Assembly (NCBI GenBank): GCA_964471915.1
Contig: CAYYID010000021.1
Location: 1-64,000 of the forward strand
Length of the DNA: 64,000 nt
Direction of reading: 5' to 3'
Origin: JAIEPW01 sp964471915
Lineage (GTDB): Bacteria > Acidobacteriota > Terriglobia > Bryobacterales > Bryobacteraceae
Shown: positions 9,542 to 17,277 of the stretch, piece after piece
Layout: every line of letters begins with the position of its first letter
Numbering within the stretch: the first letter of the stretch is position 1
Made by a program: the position numbers and the translations under genes
Notes under the pieces: generated by a model
Told to the model about the DNA's origin: nothing
The model's input: only the letters and a program-made list of their open reading frames with translations
Database searches by the model: none

Positions 9542-9861
9542 TTCAGCAGGTTCACCTCGTCGGCCTGGATCGTCTCCTGGTTGCGGAACAGCGCGATCAG
9601 CAGCCCCAGGCCCACCGCGGCCTCCGCCACCGCCACGGCGATGATGAAGATCGCGAACACCTGCCCGTTGACGTGCCCGTAATGCCGGGAGAAGGTCACC
9701 AGGTTGATGTTCACGGCGTTGAGAATGATCTCGATCGACATCAGGATCACGATTAGGTTCCGCCGCGTCAGCACGCCGACGATGCCGATCACCAGCAGGA
9801 TCGCGCTCAGCAGCACGTAGTGCGCGGGAGTCACCGGATGCAGCATCGCGGGAAGCGGCAT
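9535..9861 (-). CDS. nuoK: NADH-quinone oxidoreductase subunit K (NuoK)
   Basis: Small three-helix membrane subunit, 108 residues, the usual size. It shows the NuoK signatures RRNLIVILMSIEIILNAVN (with the conserved membrane glutamate) and IIAVAVAEAAVGLGLLIALF (second conserved glutamate), both needed for proton translocation in known homologues. The ATG at 9861 shares one base with the nuoJ stop codon (TGATG), indicating coupled translation; a second in-frame Met (MLHPVTPAHY, five codons in) is a possible alternative start. Confidence 0.96.
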   Translation of the reverse strand: MPLPAMLHPVTPAHYVLLSAILLVIGIVGVLTRRNLIVILMSIEIILNAVNINLVTFSRHYGHVNGQVFAIFIIAVAVAEAAVGLGLLIALFRNQETIQADEVNLLKW

Positions 9862-10367
9862 CAGGCGGCCTTCTTTCCGAGCTGCGCCATGAGCACCGCC
9901 CCCACGATCGCGGCGAGCAGCAGCAGGCTGGCCAGCTCGAACGGCAGCAGGTAGGGCCCGAACAGGACCTCCGCCACGCGCTCGGTGTTGCCGGCGGCGG
10001 TCTCCACCTGCGGCGCGTTCGGCATTCGGATGCCCCCGCCGATCGCCCGCACGACGCCCGCCCCCAGCGCCAGCGCGAGCGCCAGCGCCACGGGCCAGCG
10101 TTTGCGGAACTGCGTCTCTTTCGCCGCGGCCTCCAGATTCACCAGCATGATCACGAAAAGGAACAGCACCATGATGCCGCCGACGTAGACGATGATCTGC
10201 GACACAAACAGAAACTCCGCGCCGTTGAGCAGGAACAGTCCCGCGGTGCCCAGCAGGCTGAGGATCAGCCAGATGGCGCAGTGCACGGCGCTGGCGCGCG
10301 CGATCGCCAGCACCGCGCCCAGCACGGTCAGGCCGGCAAAGCCGTAGAACAGCAGCGTCTCGATCAT
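9861..10367 (-). CDS. nuoJ: NADH-quinone oxidoreductase subunit J (NuoJ)
   Basis: Membrane subunit J, 168 residues, with five predicted hydrophobic segments and the family block EFLFVSQIIVYVGGIMVLF in helix 3, which contains the pi-bulge region. A variable hydrophilic loop (about residues 110-130) precedes the last helix. The ATG at 10367 overlaps the nuoI stop as ATGA, and the stop overlaps the nuoK start by one base. Confidence 0.96.
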   Translation of the reverse strand: MIETLLFYGFAGLTVLGAVLAIARASAVHCAIWLILSLLGTAGLFLLNGAEFLFVSQIIVYVGGIMVLFLFVIMLVNLEAAAKETQFRKRWPVALALALALGAGVVRAIGGGIRMPNAPQVETAAGNTERVAEVLFGPYLLPFELASLLLLAAIVGAVLMAQLGKKAA

Positions 10368-10828
10368 TGGTATCGCCGCGGGCGCGGCCCTTCCTCGAGC
10401 AGCTGCCGGTCCCAGATCAGGCCGTCGCGCGTGAAGCTCGCCATCTCGAAGTCCTGCGTCAGTTCCAGCGCGTCCACCGGACAGGCGTCCTCGCAGAGCC
10501 CGCAGAACAGGCAGCGCGAGAGATCGTAGGTGAAGGTCGTCAGCTCCTTACGCCGCGTCTCCGGATTCCGGACGCTGCCCACCACGATGAGGTTCTCGGG
10601 ACACGCGATCTGGCACAAGTCGCACGCGATGCAGAGCGTCTCGCCGTTTTCCGGATTGATGTTCAGGCGCGGCGCGCCGCGGAAGCGCTCGGCCACCGCC
10701 GGGCGCTCCGTCGGGTACTGCTCGGTCATCATCAGCGCCGGCTTCTGATAGCGGAACGTCACCCACAGGCCCTTCACCAGGCCCGGCAGAATGTCGAGGA
10801 AGAACATCTCGCGCAGGAACTTCCTCAC
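10364..10828 (-). CDS. nuoI: NADH-quinone oxidoreductase subunit I, 2x[4Fe-4S] ferredoxin (NuoI)
   Basis: Peripheral-arm subunit that carries clusters N6a and N6b between NuoG and NuoB. The 154-residue protein has two classic binding motifs, CIACDLCQIACP and CLFCGLCEDACP, four cysteines each, plus the conserved RYPTER-like segment (TEQYPTERPAVAERFRG). The start is GTG at 10828, overlapping the nuoD stop as GTGA. Its presence shows that electron input to this complex still passes through an iron-sulfur chain although nuoB and nuoG are not in the cluster. Confidence 0.97.
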   Translation of the reverse strand: MRKFLREMFFLDILPGLVKGLWVTFRYQKPALMMTEQYPTERPAVAERFRGAPRLNINPENGETLCIACDLCQIACPENLIVVGSVRNPETRRKELTTFTYDLSRCLFCGLCEDACPVDALELTQDFEMASFTRDGLIWDRQLLEEGPRPRRYQ

Positions 10829-11943
10829 CGGTCCACCTCGCCCAGCACGATGTCGATGGTTCCGATAATGGCGACGACGTCCGCCACGGAACAGCCGCGC
10901 GCCATCACGTCCAGCGCCTGCAGGTTCAGGAACGACGGAGGACGCACGCGTACACGATAGGGATGGATGGTCCCGTCGCTGACGATGAAGTAGCCGAGTT
11001 CGCCTTTGGGCGCCTCCACCGAGGCGTACGACTCTCCGGCCGGCGGCTTGATCACCTTCAAACCGCGCGCCACGATCGGCCCCGCCGGGACCTTCCCCAC
11101 CGCCTGCTCAATGATCCGCACGCTTTCGCGCATCTCCCGCACCCGCACCAGGTACCGGTCGAAGCTGTCGCCGCGGGCGCCCGTGGGCACCACGAAGTCG
11201 TACTGTTCGTAACCCGAGTACGGCAGCGCGCGCCGCACGTCCCAAGCCACGCCCGCCGCCCGCAGTACCGGACCCGTCACGCCAAACTGCTTGCATTGCG
11301 CCGCGTCCAGGATCCCCACGCCTTGCAGCCGGTCCACCCAGATCCGGTTGCCCGTCAGCATCTGCTCGTACTCGTCCACGTGGCGCGGAAACGCGGCGCA
11401 GAACTCGCGCACCTGTTGCTCGAAGCCGTCGTAGAGCTCGTACTGCAGCCCCCCGATCCGGAACGCGTGCGTGGTCAGCCGCGCCCCGCAGTAGTTTTCG
11501 AAGATCTTGAGCACTTCCTCGCGCTCGCGGAAACAGTAAAACAGCGGCGTCGAGGCGCCCAGGTCGATGGCGTGCGTCCCCAGCCACAGCAGGTGGCTCG
11601 CGATGCGGTTCAGCTCCGTCAGGATCACCCGCACCGCCTGCGCGCGCGGCGGCGCTTCCACGCTGAGCAGTTTCTCCACCGCCAGGCAGTAGCCCAGCCC
11701 GTTTGAAACCGCCGACACGTAGTCCATGCGGTCCACGTACGGCGCGAACATCGCGTAGGTCCGGTGCTCCGCGATCTTCTCCACGCCCCGGTGGAGATAT
11801 CCGATCACGCACTCCGTGCCCAGGACTTTTTCGCCGTCCAGCTTCAGGATCACCCGCAGCACGCCGTGAGTCGACGGGTGCTGCGGTCCCATGTTCAGGA
11901 CCAGTTCGCTCGCATCGAGGAACGTCTGCGGTCCGCCGCTCAC
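10825..11943 (-). CDS. nuoD: NADH-quinone oxidoreductase subunit D, 49-kDa type (NuoD)
   Basis: Quinone-site subunit of the peripheral arm, 372 residues. Motifs: LNMGPQHPSTHGVLR near the N-terminus (with the quinone-site histidines), GYLHRGVEKIAEHRTY, and the C-terminal GDVVAIIGTIDIVLGEVDR-type ending. The frame is open upstream to 12141, but that part is antisense-like; GTG at 11943 gives the expected start and overlaps the nuoC stop as GTGA. Unlike enterobacterial nuoCD, C and D are separate here. Confidence 0.96.
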   Translation of the reverse strand: MSGGPQTFLDASELVLNMGPQHPSTHGVLRVILKLDGEKVLGTECVIGYLHRGVEKIAEHRTYAMFAPYVDRMDYVSAVSNGLGYCLAVEKLLSVEAPPRAQAVRVILTELNRIASHLLWLGTHAIDLGASTPLFYCFREREEVLKIFENYCGARLTTHAFRIGGLQYELYDGFEQQVREFCAAFPRHVDEYEQMLTGNRIWVDRLQGVGILDAAQCKQFGVTGPVLRAAGVAWDVRRALPYSGYEQYDFVVPTGARGDSFDRYLVRVREMRESVRIIEQAVGKVPAGPIVARGLKVIKPPAGESYASVEAPKGELGYFIVSDGTIHPYRVRVRPPSFLNLQALDVMARGCSVADVVAIIGTIDIVLGEVDR

Positions 11944-12488
11944 TGTCCGCTCTCGATCCCCAGGCGCTCCCGCACCCAGCTCTGGTCCATGCCCAGGATC
12001 GAAGCGTCCTTGCGCAGCGGATGGCCGGTCCACTCGTCCGGCAGCAGAATCCGCTTCAGGTCCGGGTGTCCGGCGAAGCGGACGCCGAAGAGATCGAAGA
12101 CCTCGCGCTCCAGCCAGTTCGCCGCCGCAAACACCCCGCACGCCGTGGGCGCCGCGGCGCCCTCCGCCACCCTGATCTTCACCCGCACCCGGGCGTTGTC
12201 CCGGAAGCGGTGCAGGAAGTACAGGATCTCGAAGCGTTCGGCTTTCCGGGGATCGTCCACTGCCGTCAGGTCCAGCAGCGTGTCGAAGCCCTCGGCGTCG
12301 CGGAGGTGCTCGAGCAGTTCCGCGAGGATCGCGGCTTGCGCCTCCACGATGTCCTGGCCGAGATAGGTCCGCGTCGCCAGGATGGCCCCGCCGAACCGCC
12401 CGCGCAGCGCCTCAGGCAGCGGTCCCTCCCAGGCGGGGTACTCGACCGGCGCGGGCGCCGGTGTCGTCGGCTTGGCATGTTCGGACAT
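11940..12488 (-). CDS. nuoC: NADH-quinone oxidoreductase subunit C, 30-kDa type (NuoC)
   Basis: Peripheral-arm structural subunit, 182 residues. The C-terminal half carries the family signature WLEREVFDLFGVRFAGHPD followed by RILLPDEWTGHPLRKD. The first 20 residues are Pro/Ala rich. This is the first gene of the operon: the sequence 5' of it is a divergent intergenic region rather than nuoB, so nuoA and nuoB must lie elsewhere if the complex is complete. The ATG at 12488 has only a weak Shine-Dalgarno; a GATAAT hexamer on the minus strand (12509-12514) lies about 20 nt upstream. Confidence 0.95.
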   Translation of the reverse strand: MSEHAKPTTPAPAPVEYPAWEGPLPEALRGRFGGAILATRTYLGQDIVEAQAAILAELLEHLRDAEGFDTLLDLTAVDDPRKAERFEILYFLHRFRDNARVRVKIRVAEGAAAPTACGVFAAANWLEREVFDLFGVRFAGHPDLKRILLPDEWTGHPLRKDASILGMDQSWVRERLGIESGQ

Positions 12489-12780
12489 CGCTCGGGTATG
12501 AAGCTTTCATTATCCCATGCCGCACGCGCCGCGCCCGCAGTTCCCAGCGGAATGAGCGATTTAGGAAGCTAACGGCGTCCGCCCACGGTCGAACAGCGCT
12601 CTGCCGGGCTGATCCGCGGGCCTTAGTACCGGCCGCTATCTGCTTGCAAGCAAAGACGGCCCATAGCGAGCCGCCTAAGCGAAATCCTCGCGCCAATGCA
12701 GTAAGCCCCCGAATTATCCGCCGTATGCCGCCGCTCCTACAATTGAGTCATCATCCCGCGTTCCCCCGGAGGAATGAACT
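12489..12780. promoter_or_regulatory. Divergent intergenic region: nuo operon and coiled-coil gene promoters
   Basis: The 292 nt between divergent starts hold no convincing gene. On the minus strand a GATAAT hexamer at 12509-12514 is a -10 candidate for nuoC. On the plus strand TACAAT at 12738-12743 is a -10 candidate for the coiled-coil gene, and GGAGGAA at 12768-12774 is a strong Shine-Dalgarno 6 nt before the ATG at 12781. No convincing -35 was found for either. Confidence 0.45.
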
Positions 12781-13638
12781 ATGTTTGAGCGCAACTGGAC
12801 CGGTGCACTCCTGGTCGGACTTGTAGCCTTGTTGGCGATTCAGGTGATCGCCATGAACAAGATCTGGCGTCTGGAATCGCAACTGGCCGCCGTGTCGGCT
12901 GATCAGGCCAAGTCCAAGGAATGGACTGCCGCAGAGATGACGAAGGCGCGGAGCACCCTGCAAGGGGAGACGGCGCGGAGTCTGAAGCACCTCGAAACCC
13001 TGCGGGCCGAGGTCACAGAGGCGAAGGAGCAAGCCACGCAGATCGCGGGGCAGGCGCAACTGGCGGCCGTGAAGTCGGCGCGCGAAGTGGAGACCCGGCT
13101 GGATCAGGCGCAACGCGAACGCGCCGCCGCGCTCAATGGGCAACTGACAGATCTGAAATCGGTTACCAGCCAGGCCGGGGCGAAACTGAACGAGGTTTCG
13201 GGCGAGGTCTCGGGCGTCAAGAACGAGGTTGCGGCCGCCAAGGCCGAACTGAACCAGACCATCTCGGAACTCCGCAAGGTGATGGGCGACATGGGCGTGA
13301 TGAGCGGCCTGATCGCGACGAACTCAAAGCAAATCAATGCTTTGCGCCTGCTCGGCGAGCGCGACTACCTGGAGTTCTCGCTCACCCGCGGCTCACTACC
13401 CACCTCGGTGGGAGGGATCGCGATGCAGCTGAAGAAAGCGGACCCGAGCCGTAACCGCTATACTTTAGAAGTACTTGTGGACGACCGCCGGATCGAGAAG
13501 CGCGACAAGAACCGCAACGAACCGGTGCAGTTCTACACCGCCACCAACCGCCAGCCCCTCGAGATCGTCGTCAACGAGATCGGCAAGGATCGGGTGGTTG
13601 GCTACGTTTCTGTTCCAAAAGTACTAGCCTCCCGTTAA
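12781..13638 (+). CDS. Membrane-anchored coiled-coil protein, paralogue 1
   Basis: Not a family I recognise. The 285-residue protein has one N-terminal transmembrane helix (about 8-25, GALLVGLVALLAIQVIAM), then a charged Ala/Lys/Glu-rich coiled coil (about 30-165), a conserved hinge GDMGVMSGLIATN (about 168-180), and a C-terminal, probably beta-rich domain of about 105 residues ending VVGYVSVPKVLASR. With few basic residues before the helix the topology is uncertain, but a periplasmic coiled coil is likely. The next gene encodes a protein of exactly the same length and architecture, most similar in the hinge and C-terminal domain. A good Shine-Dalgarno (12768-12774) supports the start. The coiled coil suggests oligomerisation or envelope spanning; function unknown. 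Confidence 0.85.
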   Translation: MFERNWTGALLVGLVALLAIQVIAMNKIWRLESQLAAVSADQAKSKEWTAAEMTKARSTLQGETARSLKHLETLRAEVTEAKEQATQIAGQAQLAAVKSAREVETRLDQAQRERAAALNGQLTDLKSVTSQAGAKLNEVSGEVSGVKNEVAAAKAELNQTISELRKVMGDMGVMSGLIATNSKQINALRLLGERDYLEFSLTRGSLPTSVGGIAMQLKKADPSRNRYTLEVLVDDRRIEKRDKNRNEPVQFYTATNRQPLEIVVNEIGKDRVVGYVSVPKVLASR

Positions 13639-13727
13639 ACATGTAACCGTTTTCCGGTACAATGAATCGTCTAGTACGATAGTCCCGGCCCGGAAGGCCG
13701 GTCCGCTAACTGGAGGAAACTGTACCG
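13635..13727 (+). promoter_or_regulatory. Promoter and leader of coiled-coil paralogue 2
   Basis: TTAAAC (13635-13640), a 17-nt spacer and TACAAT (13658-13663) form a plausible housekeeping promoter; the same -10 hexamer precedes paralogue 1. The leader contains a small stem (13685-13690 pairing with 13696-13701) and a GGAGGA Shine-Dalgarno at 13712-13717, 10 nt before the ATG. The second paralogue can therefore probably be expressed on its own. Confidence 0.45.
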
Positions 13728-14585
13728 ATGAACGATCCGAAGAAGCTGGGGATCCTCGCCGCCGTCCTGGGCGTTGGCATTATCGCCCTCATCATCTCCC
13801 AGGTGATGATGATGAACCAAATCGAATCCCTTCGCGGGTCCGTGGCCAGCGTGCAAGCCGAGAACGCGCAGTCCCGGCACCTGCTGAACACGGAAATGGC
13901 GAAGTTCCGCGAGAACCTGACGTCGGAGAATCAGAAGTCGATCGCCACCCTCTCGGCCTCGGTCGACGAGGCCAAGAAGACTGCCAGCCAGGCCATTGGG
14001 CGGGCGCGCAGCGAAGTCGCCAAGACCACCCAGGCCCTGGCGGAGCGGATCGCGGCCGACCAGAAGGCCATCACCGAAAAGCAGCAGACCGAAGTCGCCT
14101 CGCAGCTCAGCACCCTGAAGCAGGAGGCCGACACCAAGATCACCGGCGTGTCGAACGACGTCTCCACCGTGAAGACGGAACTCGCCGCCACCCGCACCGA
14201 TCTGGACAAGACCGGCACCGAGTTGAAGAAAGTGGTCGGTGACATGGGCGTGATGAGCGGCCTGATCGCCACCAACGGCAAGGAGATCCAGGCGCTGCGG
14301 CAGCTCGGGGAGCGGAACTACTACGAGTTCACGCTGTACAAGAACAAGAAGACGCTCAACGTGCAGAACATCGCGTTGCTGTTAAAGAAGACCGATCCGA
14401 ACGCCGGCCGCTTCACCGTAGATGTGGTCGCCGACGACCGGAAGATCGAAAAGAAGAACCGCGGTCTGAACGAGCCGGTGCAGTTCTACATGGCGCGCGG
14501 CAAGCAGCCCTACGAAGTGGTGGTCAACGAGGTCCACAAGGACCGCATCGTCGGCTACCTGGCCACCCCGAAGGTGGCCCCGTAA
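13728..14585 (+). CDS. Membrane-anchored coiled-coil protein, paralogue 2
   Basis: Tandem paralogue of the preceding gene, also 285 residues. It has an N-terminal transmembrane helix (about 8-26, GILAAVLGVGIIALIISQV), a long coiled coil rich in Lys, Glu, Thr and Ala (about 30-165), the same hinge VGDMGVMSGLIATN, and a C-terminal domain that matches paralogue 1 at many positions (LGERNYYEFTL, LLKKTDPNAGRFTVDVV, DDRKIEKK, NEPVQFYMARGKQPYEVVVN, KDRIVGYLATPKV). The coiled-coil halves have diverged while the C-terminal domain is kept, which points to a conserved binding or structural role of that domain. Unknown function. Confidence 0.85.
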   Translation: MNDPKKLGILAAVLGVGIIALIISQVMMMNQIESLRGSVASVQAENAQSRHLLNTEMAKFRENLTSENQKSIATLSASVDEAKKTASQAIGRARSEVAKTTQALAERIAADQKAITEKQQTEVASQLSTLKQEADTKITGVSNDVSTVKTELAATRTDLDKTGTELKKVVGDMGVMSGLIATNGKEIQALRQLGERNYYEFTLYKNKKTLNVQNIALLLKKTDPNAGRFTVDVVADDRKIEKKNRGLNEPVQFYMARGKQPYEVVVNEVHKDRIVGYLATPKVAP

Positions 14586-14602
14586 GGCCGCGCGCCGGCC
14601 TT
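14584..14602. terminator. GC-rich hairpin between convergent genes
   Basis: AAGGCCG (14584-14590) and CGGCCTT (14596-14602) form a perfect 7-bp stem with a 5-nt loop, overlapping the stop codon of coiled-coil paralogue 2 and lying 10 nt beyond the end of the convergent phosphoesterase gene. Position and symmetry suggest a bidirectional terminator without a long T-run. Confidence 0.45.
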
Positions 14603-14612
14603 CGAGCGCGGA

Positions 14613-17048
14613 CTACCGGCCCGCGAACCAATACCGGTGCACCGGCAGCGGCATGGGCGAGTTCGCGCCCCGCACGCTCTTCCAGACGATCTCGTTCAGT
14701 TCGAACATCGGCGCGCGGTCGTACTCGTCGAGGTTCATCTCGAGAGACCGCCGCGCGCCCCAGGCCCGCTGCGTGTTCTTCTCGTTGAGATCCCACTCGG
14801 CGGCCCGAGCCTGATACGGCGTCAGGTCCGGCGTGGTCAGGAAGGCGTTGTACATTGGCGGCGCGGCGGCGTCGTACTGGGTCATCGGCGGCAGGCCGAG
14901 CAGCAGCTCCATGGTGCGAATCATCGAAGACGTCGTGTAGAGCGTTTTGTCCACGAACCCGCGCTTGGTGTACGGGCTGATCACCAGGCCCACGGTGCGG
15001 CGCGCGTCCACGTGGTCCGGACCGTCCTGCGCGTCGTCTTCGATCACGAAGATCGCCGTGTGCGGCCAGTACTTGCTCTTCGTGACCCGCTCCACGAGCT
15101 GGCCGAGGGCCAGATCGTTCGAAGCGACCGCGGCGCGCGGCGTCGGCGTGCCCGGCCGCGTGCCGGAGGTGTGATCCTCGCCGAGGCTCATCACGATGAA
15201 GTTCGGCAGCCGCTTCTCGGGATCCTGCGCGTCATGGTTCCGCTCGTACTCGTCGAACTCCTCCAGGAACGCGCGCACGTTGTCCGGGTCGCGCATGCCG
15301 GCTCGCTTGAAGTTCTGCGCCACGTGACCCGCGAGCCCGGGCGCGTTCACCGACGCGTCGATTGCCGTTTCGCTGACCCGGGCGGCGAACTCGCCGTAGC
15401 TCCGGTAGGTTAGCCCTTTCCGGCGCGCCGCGTCCCACAGGTAGCCCCCGCGGGGAATGTACGCCTCCGTGTACTGCGCGCGCGAATGGCCGCCGTAGCC
15501 GGCCGGCCACTGCTTCTCGTTGGCATCGGTGGCGAAAGCGGCCGTCGACCAGAAATGGCCGTCCTCGCTCACCTCCCCGTCGCAGTACAGGTTGTCGAAC
15601 AGCACCCATTGCTCGGCCAGTGCATGATGGTTCGGCGTCACCTTGCGTCCGAAGATCGTGATACGCGGATCGCCGTTGCCCTGCGGCAGGTCGCCGAACA
15701 CCTGGTCGTAGGTCCGGTTCTCCTTGATGATGTAGATCACGTGCTGGATCGGCGAGCCGGCGCCCACTTCGCGCGGCACGATCGTCGGCGCGGCCGGCGC
15801 CTTCGCCGCGGTCAGCAGCTCGTCGCGATACGGCGTGTTCCCGAACACCTGCCGGGTGTAGTTTTTCAGCTCGATCTTGAGATTCGACGTGTCGACGATC
15901 CCCACGCTGCCCTTCTGCAGACTCTTCACACTGTCCTGCGGCATTCCTGGCTTGCGCAGCGGGCTGTTCGGTCCGGTGACGTTCGCGTACCCGCCCAAGC
16001 CCTTGCTGTTGCCGATGTAGAGCTTCTTCTTGTCGGGGGTCAGCGCGAGCGCCGAGGGATACCAGCCCGCCGGAATGAAGCCCAGCACTTCGCTTTCGCC
16101 CTTCTCGGCGGCGCGGATCACCGCCACGGAGTTGTTGTCGGCGTTCGCGACGTAGAGCGACTTCGCCGCCGCGTCGTACGCCAGGGCGTTCGGCGTGGAG
16201 CCTTCGGGCGACCGCGGCGTCAGCGCCGTCGAGATTCGCTCCCGCGCCATCCGCGTCGCCGTGTCGATCACCCATACCGTGTTGTCCTGCGCGCAGGCGA
16301 CGAACAGGCGGCCGTCGGCGGTCAGCAGCAGGTCGTTCGGGTTGTCGCCCACCGAAATCGACGACAGCACTTTGTTCGCCGCGGTGTCGATTACGCTCAC
16401 GGTGTCGCTGCCCCAGTTCGAGACATACAGCCGCGCGCCGTCCTCGCTGATCACCGCCGCATACGGGATCGCGTCCACCTTGATACGCGCGGCGATCCTG
16501 CCCCCGGCGGTGTCGAACACCACCACCTGCCCCGAGTAGCGCGCCGTCCCGCGGTTCAGCGCGTACAGCAGGTTCTTCTTGGGATGATGCACCAGACCGG
16601 TCCAGAACGTTTCGTTCCCCGGCAGCGTCTCGTCGAGCGAGGCCTCCGGCTGATCGCTCAGACGGCCGTCCGCGTAAGAGAAGACGTACACCGGCGCCTT
16701 CGTTTGCTGGCGTCCCGTGGCGTTACCGCCCGAGACGAAGAGCTTGCGGCCGTCCGGACTCCAGGCCATGCCGAGGTAGGCGGACTTGAGCGCGATCCGC
16801 TGCGCCGGCTCTTCCGTCTTCGCGTCGATTACCACGGTGCCGTGCGGATTGTAGCCCGAGTGCAATGCGACCAGCGCCTTGCCGTCCGGGGCCGTAGTGA
16901 TGTTGAGGATCATGTCCTCCGTCGCGATGGATTTCCCCGCCGGAGTGATCCGCCATCCGTTAGGCAGTTCGTAACCGCCGGGAATCGCCCGCGGCGTTTC
17001 CTGCCCCAGGAGGATTCCGAAACTCGTGACCATGGCCGCGATTCGCAT
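14613..17048 (-). CDS. Secreted YVTN beta-propeller / phosphoesterase-family protein
   Basis: An 811-residue protein. After a short signal-like N-terminus (MRIAAMVTSFGILLGQ) come YVTN-type propeller repeats (about 35-395: for example LYVSNWGSDTVSVIDTAANK, LFVACAQDNTVWVIDTATR, LYVANADNNSVAVI). The second half (about 440-780) is a phosphoesterase domain of the PF04185 type (phospholipase C/acid phosphatase relatives) with IQHVIYIIKENRTYDQVFGD, CDGEVSEDGHFWSTAAF and IFVIEDDAQDGPDHVDARR, where the metal-binding residues lie. Such two-part proteins are common in acidobacteria; the natural substrate is not known. Start chosen at ATG 17048 because the frame upstream lacks a signal peptide. The gene is monocistronic, convergent with the coiled-coil pair. 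Confidence 0.88.
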   Translation of the reverse strand: MRIAAMVTSFGILLGQETPRAIPGGYELPNGWRITPAGKSIATEDMILNITTAPDGKALVALHSGYNPHGTVVIDAKTEEPAQRIALKSAYLGMAWSPDGRKLFVSGGNATGRQQTKAPVYVFSYADGRLSDQPEASLDETLPGNETFWTGLVHHPKKNLLYALNRGTARYSGQVVVFDTAGGRIAARIKVDAIPYAAVISEDGARLYVSNWGSDTVSVIDTAANKVLSSISVGDNPNDLLLTADGRLFVACAQDNTVWVIDTATRMARERISTALTPRSPEGSTPNALAYDAAAKSLYVANADNNSVAVIRAAEKGESEVLGFIPAGWYPSALALTPDKKKLYIGNSKGLGGYANVTGPNSPLRKPGMPQDSVKSLQKGSVGIVDTSNLKIELKNYTRQVFGNTPYRDELLTAAKAPAAPTIVPREVGAGSPIQHVIYIIKENRTYDQVFGDLPQGNGDPRITIFGRKVTPNHHALAEQWVLFDNLYCDGEVSEDGHFWSTAAFATDANEKQWPAGYGGHSRAQYTEAYIPRGGYLWDAARRKGLTYRSYGEFAARVSETAIDASVNAPGLAGHVAQNFKRAGMRDPDNVRAFLEEFDEYERNHDAQDPEKRLPNFIVMSLGEDHTSGTRPGTPTPRAAVASNDLALGQLVERVTKSKYWPHTAIFVIEDDAQDGPDHVDARRTVGLVISPYTKRGFVDKTLYTTSSMIRTMELLLGLPPMTQYDAAAPPMYNAFLTTPDLTPYQARAAEWDLNEKNTQRAWGARRSLEMNLDEYDRAPMFELNEIVWKSVRGANSPMPLPVHRYWFAGR

Positions 17049-17277
17049 GCGGCAAGCATACACGCGCGACGTTTCGATGAAGTAACAAACGGGAACGAAC
17101 TGGGGCAGACGACTGGACCTCCACTGCCGACGAACTCCGGGACCACCGTCTCCACTTGACCCTGCAACTACTTGCGGATATTCCTCAGAACTCTGCTCGC
17201 GCCCATCGCAAGAAGATGCAGGCGCGGCCACGGCCCGGCGAGCGGGAGCAACATCGCCCAAACCGGGCGGAGCCCGG

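Noticed and set aside
12412..12826. Small frames on both strands of the region upstream of nuoC as extra nuo genes (for example nuoA or nuoB)
   Set aside because: No membrane helices or cysteine motifs of NuoA/NuoB; the frames are short and overlap the promoters.
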